NCBI GenBank assembly: GCA_030374765.1
Contig: JARGXX010000036.1
Span: 162,557 to 226,556, forward strand
Direction: 5' to 3'
Source: Agarophyton chilense
Taxonomy: Eukaryota > Rhodophyta > Florideophyceae > Gracilariales > Gracilariaceae
DNA length: 64,000 bases
The position numbers and the translations under genes were made by a program. The notes beneath the pieces were generated by a model. The model was not told the DNA's origin. It worked only from the letters and a program-made list of their open reading frames with translations, and ran no database searches. This document shows positions 19,534 to 31,294 of this stretch, in pieces. The first letter of the stretch is position 1, and each line of letters begins with the position of its first letter.

Positions 19534-21105
19534 TTATGTTCTCTGTGTCTCCGAGTTGGCTTCATCCGCCAGTCCTGTAATTTCACCTTCACGATTTCTA
19601 GATGCGCTGTATAAAACGACAACCATTGCCAGAAGTGCTGCCAATGCCAGGGCTCCCACCCCCGCGCTGCAAATAACGATGATCATGTTCTTATTCATCA
19701 CAAACCTCCCTTCGTTCTTTTCTTTGTCTGCGTCACCAATGCTGTCACCGCTAGTATCTACAGCTGCTTCTTCAACAACATCTCCAAACCCTTTGAACGG
19801 TTTGACAGCCCCAATTTCTGGGAAGATAATACCAAAAGTTGGTCTACTTCCATTTGGGTACTTTGTATATCCAACATATCGCACAATAGTTCTGTTAGAC
19901 GTTTGTGCCAAAGTCATCGCAGTAGGCTTCTCCAAATAATTCGTATTGTCAAGCTCATTTCGACTGCTTAAAAGCACTATCTGGCCGGTTGGGGAAATGA
20001 CTAGGAGCAACATCTTTCTTGCTCCATCAAGGGCTTCCGAAGATCCGATGCAATAAGCATTTCCATCTGTAGCGACACGAACAGCGACCCCTTGATCTAC
20101 CCCTTTCCCATTAGATGTCCCATCAACATAGACTGGAACGTTGGACACGTCATTCTTTAATACGGCGAAAACATGCATGAATAGGTCGACGTCTCGATCT
20201 GGTATGGCAAGAGCTTTTCCGGTCATGAATGTGGTGACGGAACCGTCGAGAGCTGGCGGTCCAATAGCAATATCGCTGACGGTAAATAAGGGTGTTGCAC
20301 CCTGCTCAATGAGCATTTGAGGTCCCTCAAGAATATCCAAACTTTCGGCATTCAATCGGTACATTGAAGCCTCACTTCCTCCGTCTTCCAAACCTCTATG
20401 AGCTGCTATCACGATTTCAGAACCGTCGGAACTGATATCAATCGCCCTTCCAAATTCATCGTCACGACTTCCAAACTGCACTGCGTTTAGAACTTCTCCA
20501 GATGATGACAAACGAACAACAATTACATCACCCTTTCCTTTGGATTCTTCGTAAAGAGAACCGGATGTCCCCCCCGTTACGTAGACATCACCGTTAATAT
20601 TATTGATTGTACAGTCGAACAACTTCGTCACACCTTTTGTTGACTCTGCGGTAAAGAAAATGGCCTCGCGAACTTTCGAACTTACGTCATTGGAAGTACC
20701 GTTACTTGATATACCGGAAAAGCGAAGAACATGTCCTTGAAATTCAGAACCCGACAATTTCGAAACAACGATGTAGGCAATATCAAATAGCTCGCTGATC
20801 TCCATGGCAAAAGGAGAACCTGACACAAGTTTACTCTGCACACTCCACGCAACTTCTTGAGACTGATGTATTTTGTAGATGGCGGGCACTGAGTATGCAT
20901 TTGAAAGCTGTCTATCCACAGCAACTATTGAATCTCCGTCTCGAAAGCTCTCAACTGCAACAGCCGTTTCAGACCATATTTCTTCTCGAAAAGGATCCTT
21001 CAAGACCCATGAACTCCATTTAGTGTTCGATGCTTTTTTGTTGACATAGGCCTCGGAACAAGCATGCAAACATATAAGAAGTGCGTACAGAAAGTGGTGT
21101 CTCAT
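19534..21105 (-). CDS. Type I membrane protein with SBBP beta-propeller repeats
   Basis: The 523-aa frame is intact and starts at an ATG. Residues 1-19 (FLYALLICLHACSEA core) look like a signal peptide. The ectodomain carries SBBP-type blade repeats, the clearest being NGDVYVTGGTSGSLYE followed by DVIVVRLSSSGEVLNAVQFG and a SRDDEFGRAIDIS turn. Others are weaker (RKMLLLVISPTGQIVLLSS). One transmembrane segment lies at about 473-499 (IIVICSAGVGALALAALLAMVVV), followed by a cytosolic tail of about 24 residues rich in Glu/Thr. The topology is a cell-surface or endomembrane beta-propeller receptor-like protein. The ligand is unknown. I see no introns and no gene symbol to give. Confidence 0.75.
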   Translation of the reverse strand: MRHHFLYALLICLHACSEAYVNKKASNTKWSSWVLKDPFREEIWSETAVAVESFRDGDSIVAVDRQLSNAYSVPAIYKIHQSQEVAWSVQSKLVSGSPFAMEISELFDIAYIVVSKLSGSEFQGHVLRFSGISSNGTSNDVSSKVREAIFFTAESTKGVTKLFDCTINNINGDVYVTGGTSGSLYEESKGKGDVIVVRLSSSGEVLNAVQFGSRDDEFGRAIDISSDGSEIVIAAHRGLEDGGSEASMYRLNAESLDILEGPQMLIEQGATPLFTVSDIAIGPPALDGSVTTFMTGKALAIPDRDVDLFMHVFAVLKNDVSNVPVYVDGTSNGKGVDQGVAVRVATDGNAYCIGSSEALDGARKMLLLVISPTGQIVLLSSRNELDNTNYLEKPTAMTLAQTSNRTIVRYVGYTKYPNGSRPTFGIIFPEIGAVKPFKGFGDVVEEAAVDTSGDSIGDADKEKNEGRFVMNKNMIIVICSAGVGALALAALLAMVVVLYSASRNREGEITGLADEANSETQRT

Positions 21106-24100
21106 GTTTCGGGGATATATCGTAGAAGGTTAATTGTGAGGGCATCAGAAGCTGCAGGTGTTACAATGGTACTAAGAGTTTCCGAGTTCGTTCTCTAGGA
21201 TTTCTGCATCAAAAACGACACTAAGAGAACTATGATAAAGCTCTCTCGAACTTCGAGGGCGATTTTCTTTTCGAGAACAAATTCTCTAGTTCGCTGCTAA
21301 AATATCCAGAACTTGTCTTTGGTTCATAATATCAACCATAGACATATTATCGAGGAGAGGGGAATTTAAAGTAGAACTTGGCCTCTCCCACCCCCCGTGC
21401 AACCTATGATAAGGCCTCATTCATGATTTTGTAACAACAACGGCCGAATCAGGAAAGGAGCACTTGGAAAGTTCTGTATTAAACGATTGAGACCATCAGG
21501 TGATTCAAAAGAAGGGATTTACATCAGCTACCGCAGAAGATTTATTGTTGCATTATTGAATAGCAAGAATCAAGCGAACGGGGTACTGCTCGCGTAAGTG
21601 GCATTTGAGTTGAAAGTCACTTCTCGCCTGCGCAAATAACCATGAAGAGCGCTGTTTCTCTGCCTTAGACGATTCTCATTTTCTCATGAAGTGCAGTTGC
21701 GTTGTCTTGGAAGCTCGACGCCGCCGAGGCATAGATAGTGCGAACGCTTATGCTTCACAGACAACTCGTATCGACAAGAACTATAAAGAGCATCCGAACA
21801 GATAGATGTGTGCGAAAGGTAGGGGTCTGTGTGGCTATATGGTACCCTTCCTACTTGGCACCACTTGTCTTTTGTAGCTCGTGGATTCCGAGGATGTGCT
21901 CTTCCAAAATTAGATCTTGAAAATTTCAACCAGATCAAGGGCTTACACAACAGAGCTATTGGAATATAAAAGCGCAGGCCAGAACAATGGAGCTGCCCAC
22001 GCCCTGATCCCTAACAAAGCATGCACCGCAATACCATGTGTTTTCAACAATCGACAAGATCTGCCGCAAGTGTAGCCTCTAGCTGGTGTCCCGGATAGTG
22101 AACGCGACTTGCTCACTCTCGCTCTCGCTTCGAATTCTTCATGACGAGGTCGCTTGTTGCATCCCTGGCGGAGACACACCTGTCAGCCTCTCGAAAGGTT
22201 ACTCTAAATTTTCATTCTCGTACCTCCAATTTCCAGGTGCGAAGTAAGACCGTTGCGTCACGGGGAACTTGCAGATCACTAGATCTTCCTGTTGTCGTGA
22301 TACCAACTCAACCGTGAACTGGATACAAAGATGGAGACTGGAAGCCATTTCTGATCGCCACCGTCCAACTTTTGCGGCACTGGAGGGAAGTAAATTGCGG
22401 CAGCAAACATGGAAGACACCCAAGTTCTTTCTTCAAACCGCATGCCTTGAGGACTTCAGCTCTTAATCGCAACGTGTTAGGATTAAATGAAACTTATGAG
22501 CGATCGAAGCCGCAACCATCGCATTCGGACGCTGTTTTTCATTACGGGCTCACGGGATTCAAGTCCTGCGATGACGTAATCTAAAGTGTTTCGGTGATGA
22601 AGGGTACGTCTTGTTTTTCCTGCTGAGCGAACTCCGATTAGATCGAAGTGACGAAGCTTGCTATCATAGGAAGTGCCGTCTGAAGCACGTGGCAGACTGC
22701 CAGGCATGGAACCTGCTTCAGTCGAGAAATCTGAGTCAAGTCGTTGATAATCCTTGGATGGTCCGCAAGACTCGGTTGATCCTGTTGCAGTTGATCCTCT
22801 TGCAATGTCAACGTCGTGATTAATGTAGCACCACCAACTGATCCGTCTATTCGGCCGAACTGCGTTTGTTTTTTTCATACGATATACTAACACACATCTG
22901 CGGTTTCCAGTTTTTGTAGCGAAGTTACATCTATCAAACAGACTGGAAATCACTCTGCGTTACTCATTTCGACTCAGTTATAGGTATGTGTCAAATGTAT
23001 TTCTATCTTGTTTGATGATGAGATCTGGATTTCATGCGTGTCATATGAAATTTTCGTTTGAGCAGTGCTCCCGTGTTGCGTGTTCCGTATTGGGATGCTG
23101 ACACCAGAGTTTTGTTACAATCGGTCAATATGTTTATTTCCGTTGATCTGAAAGCCATCGTGCTGATGCGTCAGACGATCGAAGCGCGTATATGTTTTGG
23201 TGCTAACCTTCTGCTCTCCCCTTTTCATAAGATTTGCCAGAGTTGAAATCAAGCCTTTAGACCTCCCGCTCATTGGAAGAGTGTCGACACCTGGGTTGAA
23301 CTAGCAAGCTACGGACGTGAGAAGTGAGCATTCAGGTACTCAAATAACGTTAAACTGAAGTGATCAGCAGGCGTTGAGCATTAAAGTGTCCGCCAGCCGT
23401 TTTGGAGCTCTTCTCTTTCTAAAGATATCGCTACGAGCGCCCTGGACTAAACAAATGCCCAACATAGCGCACGAGTGACAGAACAAACGCGCATGTTCTC
23501 CGCGAGGCTTGCACTGCCAGATAAGGTTCATGAAGGGAACGGAACAGTGCTTAACGAATGCCGAAACAGATCTCACGAGGAGATAATAGACGGTAGAGAG
23601 GTACTGCTGTCGCTTCTAGTTCGCAGCCCTCACCCTGGAGTTGATCGAACAAGGTGGAAACAGTGCTGGGTTTGAAATTTTGGTACACTGGGAAGCAATA
23701 AAAGGGAGACTTAACTCTGTTCTTCAAACACTTTTTTCTTCAAAAAATTTCGTGCGAGTGGAGGAATATTGCTGCCATGTCGCAGTCGTGAAGTGCCCCA
23801 TCACGAATCAAACGAAACAGGTAGTCTGTGAGGGTGCAGGACAATGAAGAAAACCTTCTTACCCTCTTCGTCCACTTAAGGGGAACAAAATTTATCCGCA
23901 CATTCAGCTTGCTTGTGGGTCTTGCTGGTGTTGCTAACCAAACAACTCCGGGCAGTGTCTATTAGACCAGATAGTTCAGTTTTAACCTTTCCATGCTTAT
24001 CCACATGTAACCGTCGTATCTTGGGAAGTTGAAAAGCGTGAACAGAAAGTGATGAAAAAGATCTCCATGAACTGGAGAAATTATTTGTAGAAGACTAGTT

Positions 24101-24379
24101 GCATGTGAAATGGGGGATGTAAAACTGTTGTTTCTAATTAAGACTAATTCCAACGCCGTGAGGCGGTCGCGAAACAATGATACCGTCCTTTTTCATTCGG
24201 ACTCTGCCTAGGAATCAGTTATCTGTCTCCTCGCCCGACATTGAATTAATTAGTTCAGGAAATCCGAGAAGGCATGGCTCATGTGGCTTGTTGTATTCAG
24301 CCCAAGAATCGAGAGCCGAGTTTCCCAATCGCGGAAAGTTAGCAAGTGACCACCGCAATCATACTCCTCGCATATTTCT
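21106..24379. other. Long intergenic stretch without recognisable genes
   Basis: Frames are short (at most about 156 codons) and occur on both strands. None has a recognisable domain, signal peptide or neighbour in frame. Confidence 0.5.
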
Positions 24380-24976
24380 ATGAGCTTTACTTCGGAGATG
24401 CGACAAGCAAGAAGGGAAAGATTGCTCGTTTTATTTGTGAGTATCGTTCTCTGTTCTATTATGAGCTGCAGCTTAAGCCTTCTGGCGAAGGAAAATGATC
24501 GCCTGTGGCATGATGGTAACAATCACGTAAAGGCTGCTGAAGCTTACTCTGACATGGAGACTGCAAACAAGATGGGCGTTTCTGTGAACGGCTCTAGCAC
24601 GCAGCAGTCGGAAGGATATGTCGTTTTCATTCGAACAGACGAGAAAAACCGAATGCATAACACCACTTTGAACGAAGTCGCACATCGTTCAAAAGCAAAA
24701 CGGTCAAAGAAATCTAATCGGGATGACATGATGCCTGGGGCAATACTGGCACTTGGCGCTGCCATGGCATGCGTTCTTAGTGCGGTTGGAGCTCTCGTAA
24801 TGATTCGGGGACCTCAGGCCGAAAGCAGAAAAAGGATGCTTGAAGAGATAGGTGAATATCATAGAACGCTGAGCGATGATGAGTTTGTCGACGGGCTAGA
24901 TGACAGCACAAGCTCATCCAGAGCAAGTCTTTCAAGAGAAGATGATAGCGAGGGAGCGCCTGAAGAAGCTGTTTAG
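24380..24976 (+). CDS. Small two-TM membrane protein, function unknown
   Basis: The 198-aa frame starts at an ATG. An N-terminal hydrophobic segment (about 14-36, LLVLFVSIVLCSIMSCSLSLL) acts as a signal anchor. A polar loop of about 80 residues has NGS and NTT glycosylation sites and a basic patch (KAKRSKKSNR). A second segment follows at about 119-143 (GAILALGAAMACVLSAVGALVMI), then an acidic, Ser-rich tail. The same layout (N-terminal TM, loop, C-terminal TM, acidic end) is found in 28201-28707. A possible AATAAA polyadenylation signal lies at about 25180. No family is recognised. Confidence 0.6.
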   Translation: MSFTSEMRQARRERLLVLFVSIVLCSIMSCSLSLLAKENDRLWHDGNNHVKAAEAYSDMETANKMGVSVNGSSTQQSEGYVVFIRTDEKNRMHNTTLNEVAHRSKAKRSKKSNRDDMMPGAILALGAAMACVLSAVGALVMIRGPQAESRKRMLEEIGEYHRTLSDDEFVDGLDDSTSSSRASLSREDDSEGAPEEAV

Positions 24977-25934
24977 ATCGACAGTACTTGCGACGTGATA
25001 GGTGTGCGCAATGTGACGAGCGAAATTGCAATCGATTCACTGTTCCTTAGAAATGTGTAACAAAACAAGCACTGAGTAAAGGAGGCTCGTTCCTTTAGCG
25101 TGACGATGATGAGCCTATCTACATACAAGGATTACGCTTCCCTGGGCACAATTCTTGGCATGTCTTGCCGTGGCCTTGCCACCCAATAAAAGCGCCACTT
25201 GGATTTGTTACAATTCTAGCTGCGCAAACAAGTGAGCCTTGCAAGTGTGCTTGAGAACAGCATAAAACAATTCCCTTGTGTTAAGAGAAAGGAGACTAGG
25301 CCAATAGCTTAGGCCTTTTTGCTGTCCTGTCGCACTGTCTGTCGCACTGCCTGTCACGTAAGTTTAGTTTCAAATGTTTGGGATATGAAGGAGACTGCCT
25401 TTCAACTTCGATAAAATAATCTTCGTGATGAAAAACCTGCAAAGCTTGGTAAAATGTTATCGGTGGCAATCATATTCCATTTCAGGCCTCGCCGCAAAGC
25501 ACGACACAGATTTTGTGGACAAACTTTCATTTGAAATAGAAAGACAGCAACAGACAGGTGATCGCAAAGCAGAAGGGTGCTCAACTTCGCTACACTGGGA
25601 CATCATGACTGCTCCCATACTACTAGCCCAAACTAAGTGAGCTGATCTTGCAATTGCTATCGCCCAGCCCAGTGAAGATTTTCGACTGCTTCACAGCTAT
25701 GTTAGAGCTGTCCCAACCTAGATGGTCCAGGAGCTGTATTTACTGTATACTGTACATGTGGGTACAAAGCAAAAAACAAAAAAAAAGAGCTATCTTCATC
25801 TTAGTTGGCTGTGATGCACACCGTGGGTCGTACAACTACGAAGGGTACGAAGGTACTCTCACCTCGAGTTCAGGGTAGAGGGCTTCAAGGCAACAGGATC
25901 TGTTGTGACCCACCGGTGCGACCCCTTCAGACCT
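24977..25934. other. Intergenic; short tandem repeat at 25322-25357
   Basis: A CTGTCGCACTG-type unit is repeated about three times at 25322-25357. No gene is seen. The frame of the next gene is open for some way upstream of its first ATG, so an upstream exon could end here. Confidence 0.4.
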
Positions 25935-27167
25935 ATGACTGAGGTGAAGAATCGTGAAGCTGGCGTTCTCACAGCAGGCTCATCTTTTTCCCCCGAAACG
26001 ACTGAATGCTTGCTTCGCTTGCAGCACGAAAGCAATGTCTCTATTCAAATGCCGGACAAATCAGCAAACTGTGCTCTCGGTTCATGTCTTGAGGCGCTCC
26101 GGAACATAGCCAGTAGTGTCGAACATGCTGCAAAGAGCGATGACTCATTCGGTGGCATAAACCTGTTTATCTGTGCTGCCGTTAAGCCTTCGCTCTCAGA
26201 CTCGGACGTTGCATCGCCCTCTCAACAACCTAGTTTTGTGCAGTTATGGAATTCTATAAATCCTTCAGAGTTACCATTTGTGCATGAGACGGGGAACGGA
26301 ACATTTGAACGATTCATGTCTATCTACAAAGAATCCACTACTCAGACCCCAATCACTACTGGAATGCAAGTTGGCCGAAATGTTATGGTGCAGACACCGG
26401 TTCCTGTTCATCGCGACTTGATGCACACCGTTCAAGAAAAAGTTACAGAGAGCGATGATATCGTGGCTTCAGAGACCCTTCCCGTCGTACCTTCTTTCGA
26501 CAGAGAGCATGCGCACTCCCCCCAAAGCATATCTCGTGTACATACAGGTGGGCAGACAATTGGATTTGGCCGCGTTCCAAGTGGTGAAGGGGTATATAGA
26601 GCGGCTGAGGATATGGCTAGTAGGGTAGCGACGTGGTTGTTGAACGGCACAGGGTATGTGACGCACCATCAAGGTGAATTGCCATCGTGGCCTCAATCCT
26701 ACTCTTTGATAAGTTGCCGCTTGATCACAGAAGCTCTGGGAAGAGTATTCAAGGAAGAGAAACGAAGCCGTGGAAATCGAGGCCTCAAATACTCAGGATT
26801 GCTCCCGAACAATCCGAACATTCACACGGTAATACTACCTCTTGATGTGGGTACCGATCGACATCGGAAGCAAAAGGATCCCGATAGGGTGGTGAAGCTG
26901 ATATTGAAGAAGGCAAAGAGAACAAAAAAAGGAGCAGCATTTGGTGCGTTTTGTATTCTGATAGACGCAGAGGGAATGGATGGTCCATGTTCTCTCGAGC
27001 TACAAAGATTTAGCGAAGAGGGACTTGGAAGGATTGGATGTGAACGAAGACGGAGAGTGGGTCTGAGAGTAGGTGTTTGCAAGGTCTTGCCGCCCTGTGT
27101 AGTGAGTGAGAAGGATGGAGGTGGAATGGATACCACTCATCTGAATGACGGCAGCACAGCACAGTGA
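25935..27167 (+). CDS. Hypothetical protein, about 410 aa
   Basis: It is a long, single open frame. The first ATG is at 25935, but the frame is open upstream with no ATG, so the true start or a 5' exon is uncertain. The N-terminal half is Ser/Thr/Pro-rich and looks disordered. A more ordered block follows (GEGVYRAAEDMASRVATWLL ... SLISCRLITEALGRVFKEE). Then comes VILPLDVGTDRHRKQKDPD, a basic stretch (ILKKAKRTKKG) and a beta-like end (FGAFCILIDAEGMDG). I recognise no domain. The frame is much longer than any competitor on either strand, and the GC and codon pattern differ from the intergenic DNA. A possible AATAAA lies just downstream, near 27213. Confidence 0.5.
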   Translation: MTEVKNREAGVLTAGSSFSPETTECLLRLQHESNVSIQMPDKSANCALGSCLEALRNIASSVEHAAKSDDSFGGINLFICAAVKPSLSDSDVASPSQQPSFVQLWNSINPSELPFVHETGNGTFERFMSIYKESTTQTPITTGMQVGRNVMVQTPVPVHRDLMHTVQEKVTESDDIVASETLPVVPSFDREHAHSPQSISRVHTGGQTIGFGRVPSGEGVYRAAEDMASRVATWLLNGTGYVTHHQGELPSWPQSYSLISCRLITEALGRVFKEEKRSRGNRGLKYSGLLPNNPNIHTVILPLDVGTDRHRKQKDPDRVVKLILKKAKRTKKGAAFGAFCILIDAEGMDGPCSLELQRFSEEGLGRIGCERRRRVGLRVGVCKVLPPCVVSEKDGGGMDTTHLNDGSTAQ

Positions 27168-28200
27168 GGCGCAGAAGAATGCATAATGTGGTCATGCGCA
27201 TTCAGCTGCATAAAAATAAAGTCCACAGTCAAGGGCCGAATGTCGTGTATCGTTATTGATCGAGGTAGAGCGATCTAGAAAAAGAAGACTCTTCTGGCAA
27301 AAGAATGGTAGGGATGAATTATGGGGTCGAAGGTTTACGAGGGCAAGGTGGAAAACTCGTGGAGAGATGCAGTTTTAAGGATTTGTTGAATCAAGGGCGG
27401 CATTTTTCGCAAGAGTAGTGAATAGAAGTACAGTATCTCTGGGACAATATGTATTGAGTTATACATTTCGCGCGTATTTCGCACATGGCTGGACAACTGC
27501 GGTAAAGAATCAGCAATGAGGAGACGCACGGTTTTGTTGCAATCGAAATGACGGGAGCAACTAGATTGTAGCCAGGGAGGGGTGTGGTGAGCTATTAAAC
27601 CTATGAACAGCAAGAATATTTAGATACATATGCGCAAGCTTGGACAGTAAACCGCAGCGGTGGACCTGCATGGGGATGACTGTGTAAATTGCAGGTTTGG
27701 TCGACCAGGATCCATGGTTGAAGAAGGATTCAAACTCAAACCAGTTCTTGAGCTGCAGAACGTGAATTGCGGCGATTGCTGGGTTGTCACGGCGTTTACG
27801 TAACAACGAAGCACGAGAGCGCTATTGTTACAGTATCCCGAGGGATATCATGATATCTCTCGTGTGCCGTGCGTGCGCAACGCGCCGTGAAAATTGACCG
27901 AAACACCCCTACCCTGGCTTCTCGCGGGCGCGCTCACATGGCTCACGCGCTTCGCTCTCCGGCCTGCTAACTCGTTAGTCCACCGCGTCCGCTGCACCTG
28001 GGAGCGGATTGTTTCTTGAAAAACGACGTCCAGTACTTCAACGGGTTCAAAGTTGCGCCCTTCTACCACGTCCGTTGTTGTGTGGTTGTTTCTGAGCTCA
28101 TGTGTTCCCGTTTCTGGTTGTGATCGTTTTACCCCGGTTTGCTTGCGGTTTGCGATACAGACGACGCGCGAAATTATCTTTCAATCTTCTGGGATTCGCT
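27168..28200. other. Intergenic, no gene recognised
   Basis: Several overlapping minus-strand frames lack domains. The last 300 bp is GC-richer and may hold the promoter of the next gene. Confidence 0.4.
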
Positions 28201-28707
28201 ATGGCTGTGCCTCATCGCGACGAGTCCCATCGGTATGACGCTATCATAGCTCTATTCATAACTATTCTTGTGGTTGCCACAGCTGGAGAGCTTCTTGTGC
28301 ATCAGCGCGTTATGCCTCACCATGTTGGCAATGATTTTAACGTCGTCACGCGTCATTCGAAGAATACCCAATTCGCACAGAATCCATTTGAAACTGAGTT
28401 TTTAAAGGTTTCTCACCGACAAAGAATTCTACACATCCTGCAGAGGTTATCGAGATTTGATGGTGGGGCTCGCGGGGCAGCACGTGTAGTTCACGCATTT
28501 GTAGCCATGATTGGAATACTGGGAATGTTTTCGGCCATTGTTGGCGCTCTTGCTGCGCCTTGGTTAAACGAAACTGGTGAAGATGGATTGGAAGAAGACC
28601 GCTTTTCGTACTGGGCAACAGATGAAGATGATCAGAATGACGATCGTTGTTGTGGACATATGAGAGAGCAGCGATACTGGCTTGTGAGATTGTTAGACTC
28701 TCCGTGA
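28201..28707 (+). CDS. Second small two-TM membrane protein
   Basis: The ATG at 28201 (MAVPHRDESHRYD) gives 168 residues; the open frame runs a further 33 codons upstream without a better start. TM1 is at about 14-32 (AIIALFITILVVATAGELL). A polar loop of about 70 residues with HRQRILHILQRL follows, then TM2 at about 98-118 (FVAMIGILGMFSAIVGALAA), an acidic stretch (EDGLEEDRFSYW ... DEDDQNDDRCC) and a basic end. The layout is like 24380-24976, 3.2 kb away, but sequence identity by eye is too low to claim paralogy. Function unknown. Confidence 0.5.
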   Translation: MAVPHRDESHRYDAIIALFITILVVATAGELLVHQRVMPHHVGNDFNVVTRHSKNTQFAQNPFETEFLKVSHRQRILHILQRLSRFDGGARGAARVVHAFVAMIGILGMFSAIVGALAAPWLNETGEDGLEEDRFSYWATDEDDQNDDRCCGHMREQRYWLVRLLDSP

Positions 28708-29582
28708 AACGCACACGAATCTTCGATGTATTCTTTTTTCTTCGTACTGTGTGCGATCGTACTTCGTGGATTTTTTTGAACAATTCGATGTTGGAACAAA
28801 CTGTACATATGTAGAATCACGTTACTCATCCGAATGTTTATGTTGAAGCAGCGTTTTGTTCCATCCGTAAGCAGCTTCACCCAAGTTCAAGTCAGATATA
28901 TGTAAAGAGCCCTTTTTGTGTATAAATACAAATACAATGCCTGCTCAGATTCCAAGAGACGAAACCGAAGTCTCCAAAGATGTACGGCGCTCTTTATAGG
29001 TTTTACCGGCACAGTCGATGTCATCATGGGTGTCGTAATCTAAGGTTCATAACTGCTTTTCAAACGCAGAGTCAAAGAGAATACGAAAGTTTTTAAGCAC
29101 ATCCAAGTAGGTTTGGATAGATGAGGTTTTGTCTTGTATTCCAGGCGAATTGCAATGTGCAACGATAATCGGTACATAAGGTTTGAGGCTCTGCTGCTAT
29201 CGTTTTCCAAGATTGGTTATGGACCAGAACCAAAGTAGAAGCATACGTATACATAGATTCCTTCGAAAGCATTGAAAGCCATGATGCAAGAATTGGAAGT
29301 ATGTAAGGTTTCGGTAATGTACGAAGGTAACCCTTGCCCTCTGTACTCACGAACGCCCGCTGCTTTTGCCACTCGTCAAATCTCTCATGACCTTCGTACA
29401 GACCTACTTACAAAATTATGACATTCACGGAATGTAAATCCAAACCGTATAAAGTAATTACAGTATTAACCTCATGATCTTAGCCTTTTGTTGAGAAAGA
29501 TCGAACCTTTTCTACAATAGAATTGAGGTCGGTGAGCATTCATCCAGATGCTGCTTGTCTTGATCAAGCTGATGCAGCCGAG
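28708..29582. other. Intergenic, no gene recognised
   Basis: Only short frames occur. The 85-codon minus frame at 29093-29350 has no features of a protein. Confidence 0.4.
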
Positions 29583-30026
29583 ATGATCACTCGGTTACTC
29601 TCAATTCTTTCATATGTTCCCATTGCGATTGTGCTTCACGATAATGTGGCCACTGTGCATGTCGAAACGACAAATCACATGGAACCAACCATACCACTCA
29701 ATACACCCTGTCTCATAACCCGGGACGCGAAGCCCAGTAATTACCGTCGAGGAGAAATTCTTTCCGTAATGGCACCAGACGGTCATTTGACATTGCGTCG
29801 TGTCGTCGCACTTCCCGGCGATTTTGTTCGTCAAGTCAGATCAACTACAATTGTTCCTCATGGCTATATCTGGGTTGAACCCGATCATGATCAAACTCAC
29901 TACGAATTGCCCCACGGAAAGACTCCCGTTGCTCTTGTAACTGGTAGGGTGGTGGCCTCACTTGGGGGGAGCGCCGCTGTCATCCCATCGAAAAAAGCTA
30001 TAACACCTTCTCTGCCATATAATTGA
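29583..30026 (+). CDS. IMP2-like inner-membrane peptidase homologue lacking the catalytic dyad
   Basis: From the ATG at 29583 it is 147 aa, the usual length for an IMP1/IMP2 subunit (S26 signal peptidase family). An N-terminal hydrophobic segment (SILSYVPIAIVL) is followed by the box that is normally SMxPT. Here it reads HMEPTIPL, so the nucleophile Ser is His. The second box RRGEILSVMAPDGHLTLRRVVALPGD aligns with the family RGDIV...KRV.(A)L.GD, and the general-base Lys is Arg. Then come PHGYIWVEPDH and a VALVTGRVVASL strand, both typical. The fold is thus kept while both catalytic residues are changed. It may be a non-catalytic partner subunit of the mitochondrial inner-membrane protease, or a decaying copy. 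The frame itself is intact. Confidence 0.7.
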   Translation: MITRLLSILSYVPIAIVLHDNVATVHVETTNHMEPTIPLNTPCLITRDAKPSNYRRGEILSVMAPDGHLTLRRVVALPGDFVRQVRSTTIVPHGYIWVEPDHDQTHYELPHGKTPVALVTGRVVASLGGSAAVIPSKKAITPSLPYN

Positions 30027-31294
30027 GCTCCAAACCTCAGTCGGGGCCGCTATTCTCCTCCTCACAATTGAAACCCGACAAATGATGTAGAGGAACATTG
30101 GGCCGTTAGTTTTTTGAACATCAGATGATGATTTTGAATTTGTAGGTGCATATGGTTTAAATCCAACGGCATGGAAAGGGTCTTCCGAGAAGAACTCTCT
30201 CTTTAAAGTCCCAACATCAACTTCTCTTCTGATTGTAAAACTATGTCCGCCACCGGCATACCTTTCGATCTTTTGAGTGTGACAGTGACAATCTTCTCCT
30301 GTATGTTCCCTCCGGCATCGTAACCTAGTGTTCGGGTGTGTTTGAAGTGACAGGTCTGGAGGTGCAGAAACGTTTACTGAAAGATACGTGCTGACAGGGT
30401 GCCGCTGGAGTACTTTCCTCTTTTCGTGCGGTTACGGAGTCATTTATGTTCACTACAGGAGCACCGATCAGAGAAGGTCTCGACCAGGTCTCGAGGCTGC
30501 AGATTGTGTTGTGCACGAAAGGTGGCAATTAGAACCATCAGTTGCTTCCACATCCGACCGGATATTGCCCTTTTGGCTACCTCGTCAACGCTGTCCTTAC
30601 TTGGAAGGCTGCGGTGACCGGAGTCAGTAACTTCACTCTCGCACGAATCTGACACTTCGGCAAGACTAAGCTACACTTAGTGACATCATGGGCTGCTTCC
30701 TACGTGAAGGCAGAAGGCCTTCAACCATGCCGGACTTTTCATGTCTGGCCACTGTTCAAACGTTCCATTACGTTATAGAGACTACGAAAGGGGATCTTCT
30801 GAGAAACGCCGTATACGGTTCCGTTCAGCTATCTAAAACTGAAGAATCTAAGTTCTAATTTGAAAGCGTACCATTGGACTACCTGACAAAGCGCCTGAGG
30901 TTCGGTTTCGGAACAGGAATTAAGTGAAACGGAGAGAAAAGATCCTTGGACCAACTCGATAGAATGAAAACTTTTACTGCTAAGGTTTTAACCTCTTTGT
31001 ATGTGCATGCCCGTTATCTTGGTTCTTAACACACGAAAACAGTGCCGAAGAAAAGGCAATATCTTGTACATGAATTTGTATCTCTTAGTTTTCACGTCAA
31101 AACATGGTGGACGTTGTTCAATGCCCGTCGACACCGTGTGACTTCATACCGCGAAGTAAACGTTCTGCTTAAGGAGGCACAGGCTTAAGATAAACTGATC
31201 CCCAGAACAGTTTCGCCACAGCTAGCGATACATCTGGCACATGTGTTCATTGCTTGCTTACAGAAGTGTCTTTTGCAAATGGAACCCTCTTCAT
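30027..31294. other. Intergenic, no gene recognised
   Basis: Three overlapping frames at 30388-30655 are the longest and show no domains. Confidence 0.4.

Noticed and set aside
19406-19939. 177-codon plus frame
   Set aside because: Antisense to the C-terminal part of the SBBP-repeat membrane protein, which has the stronger features.
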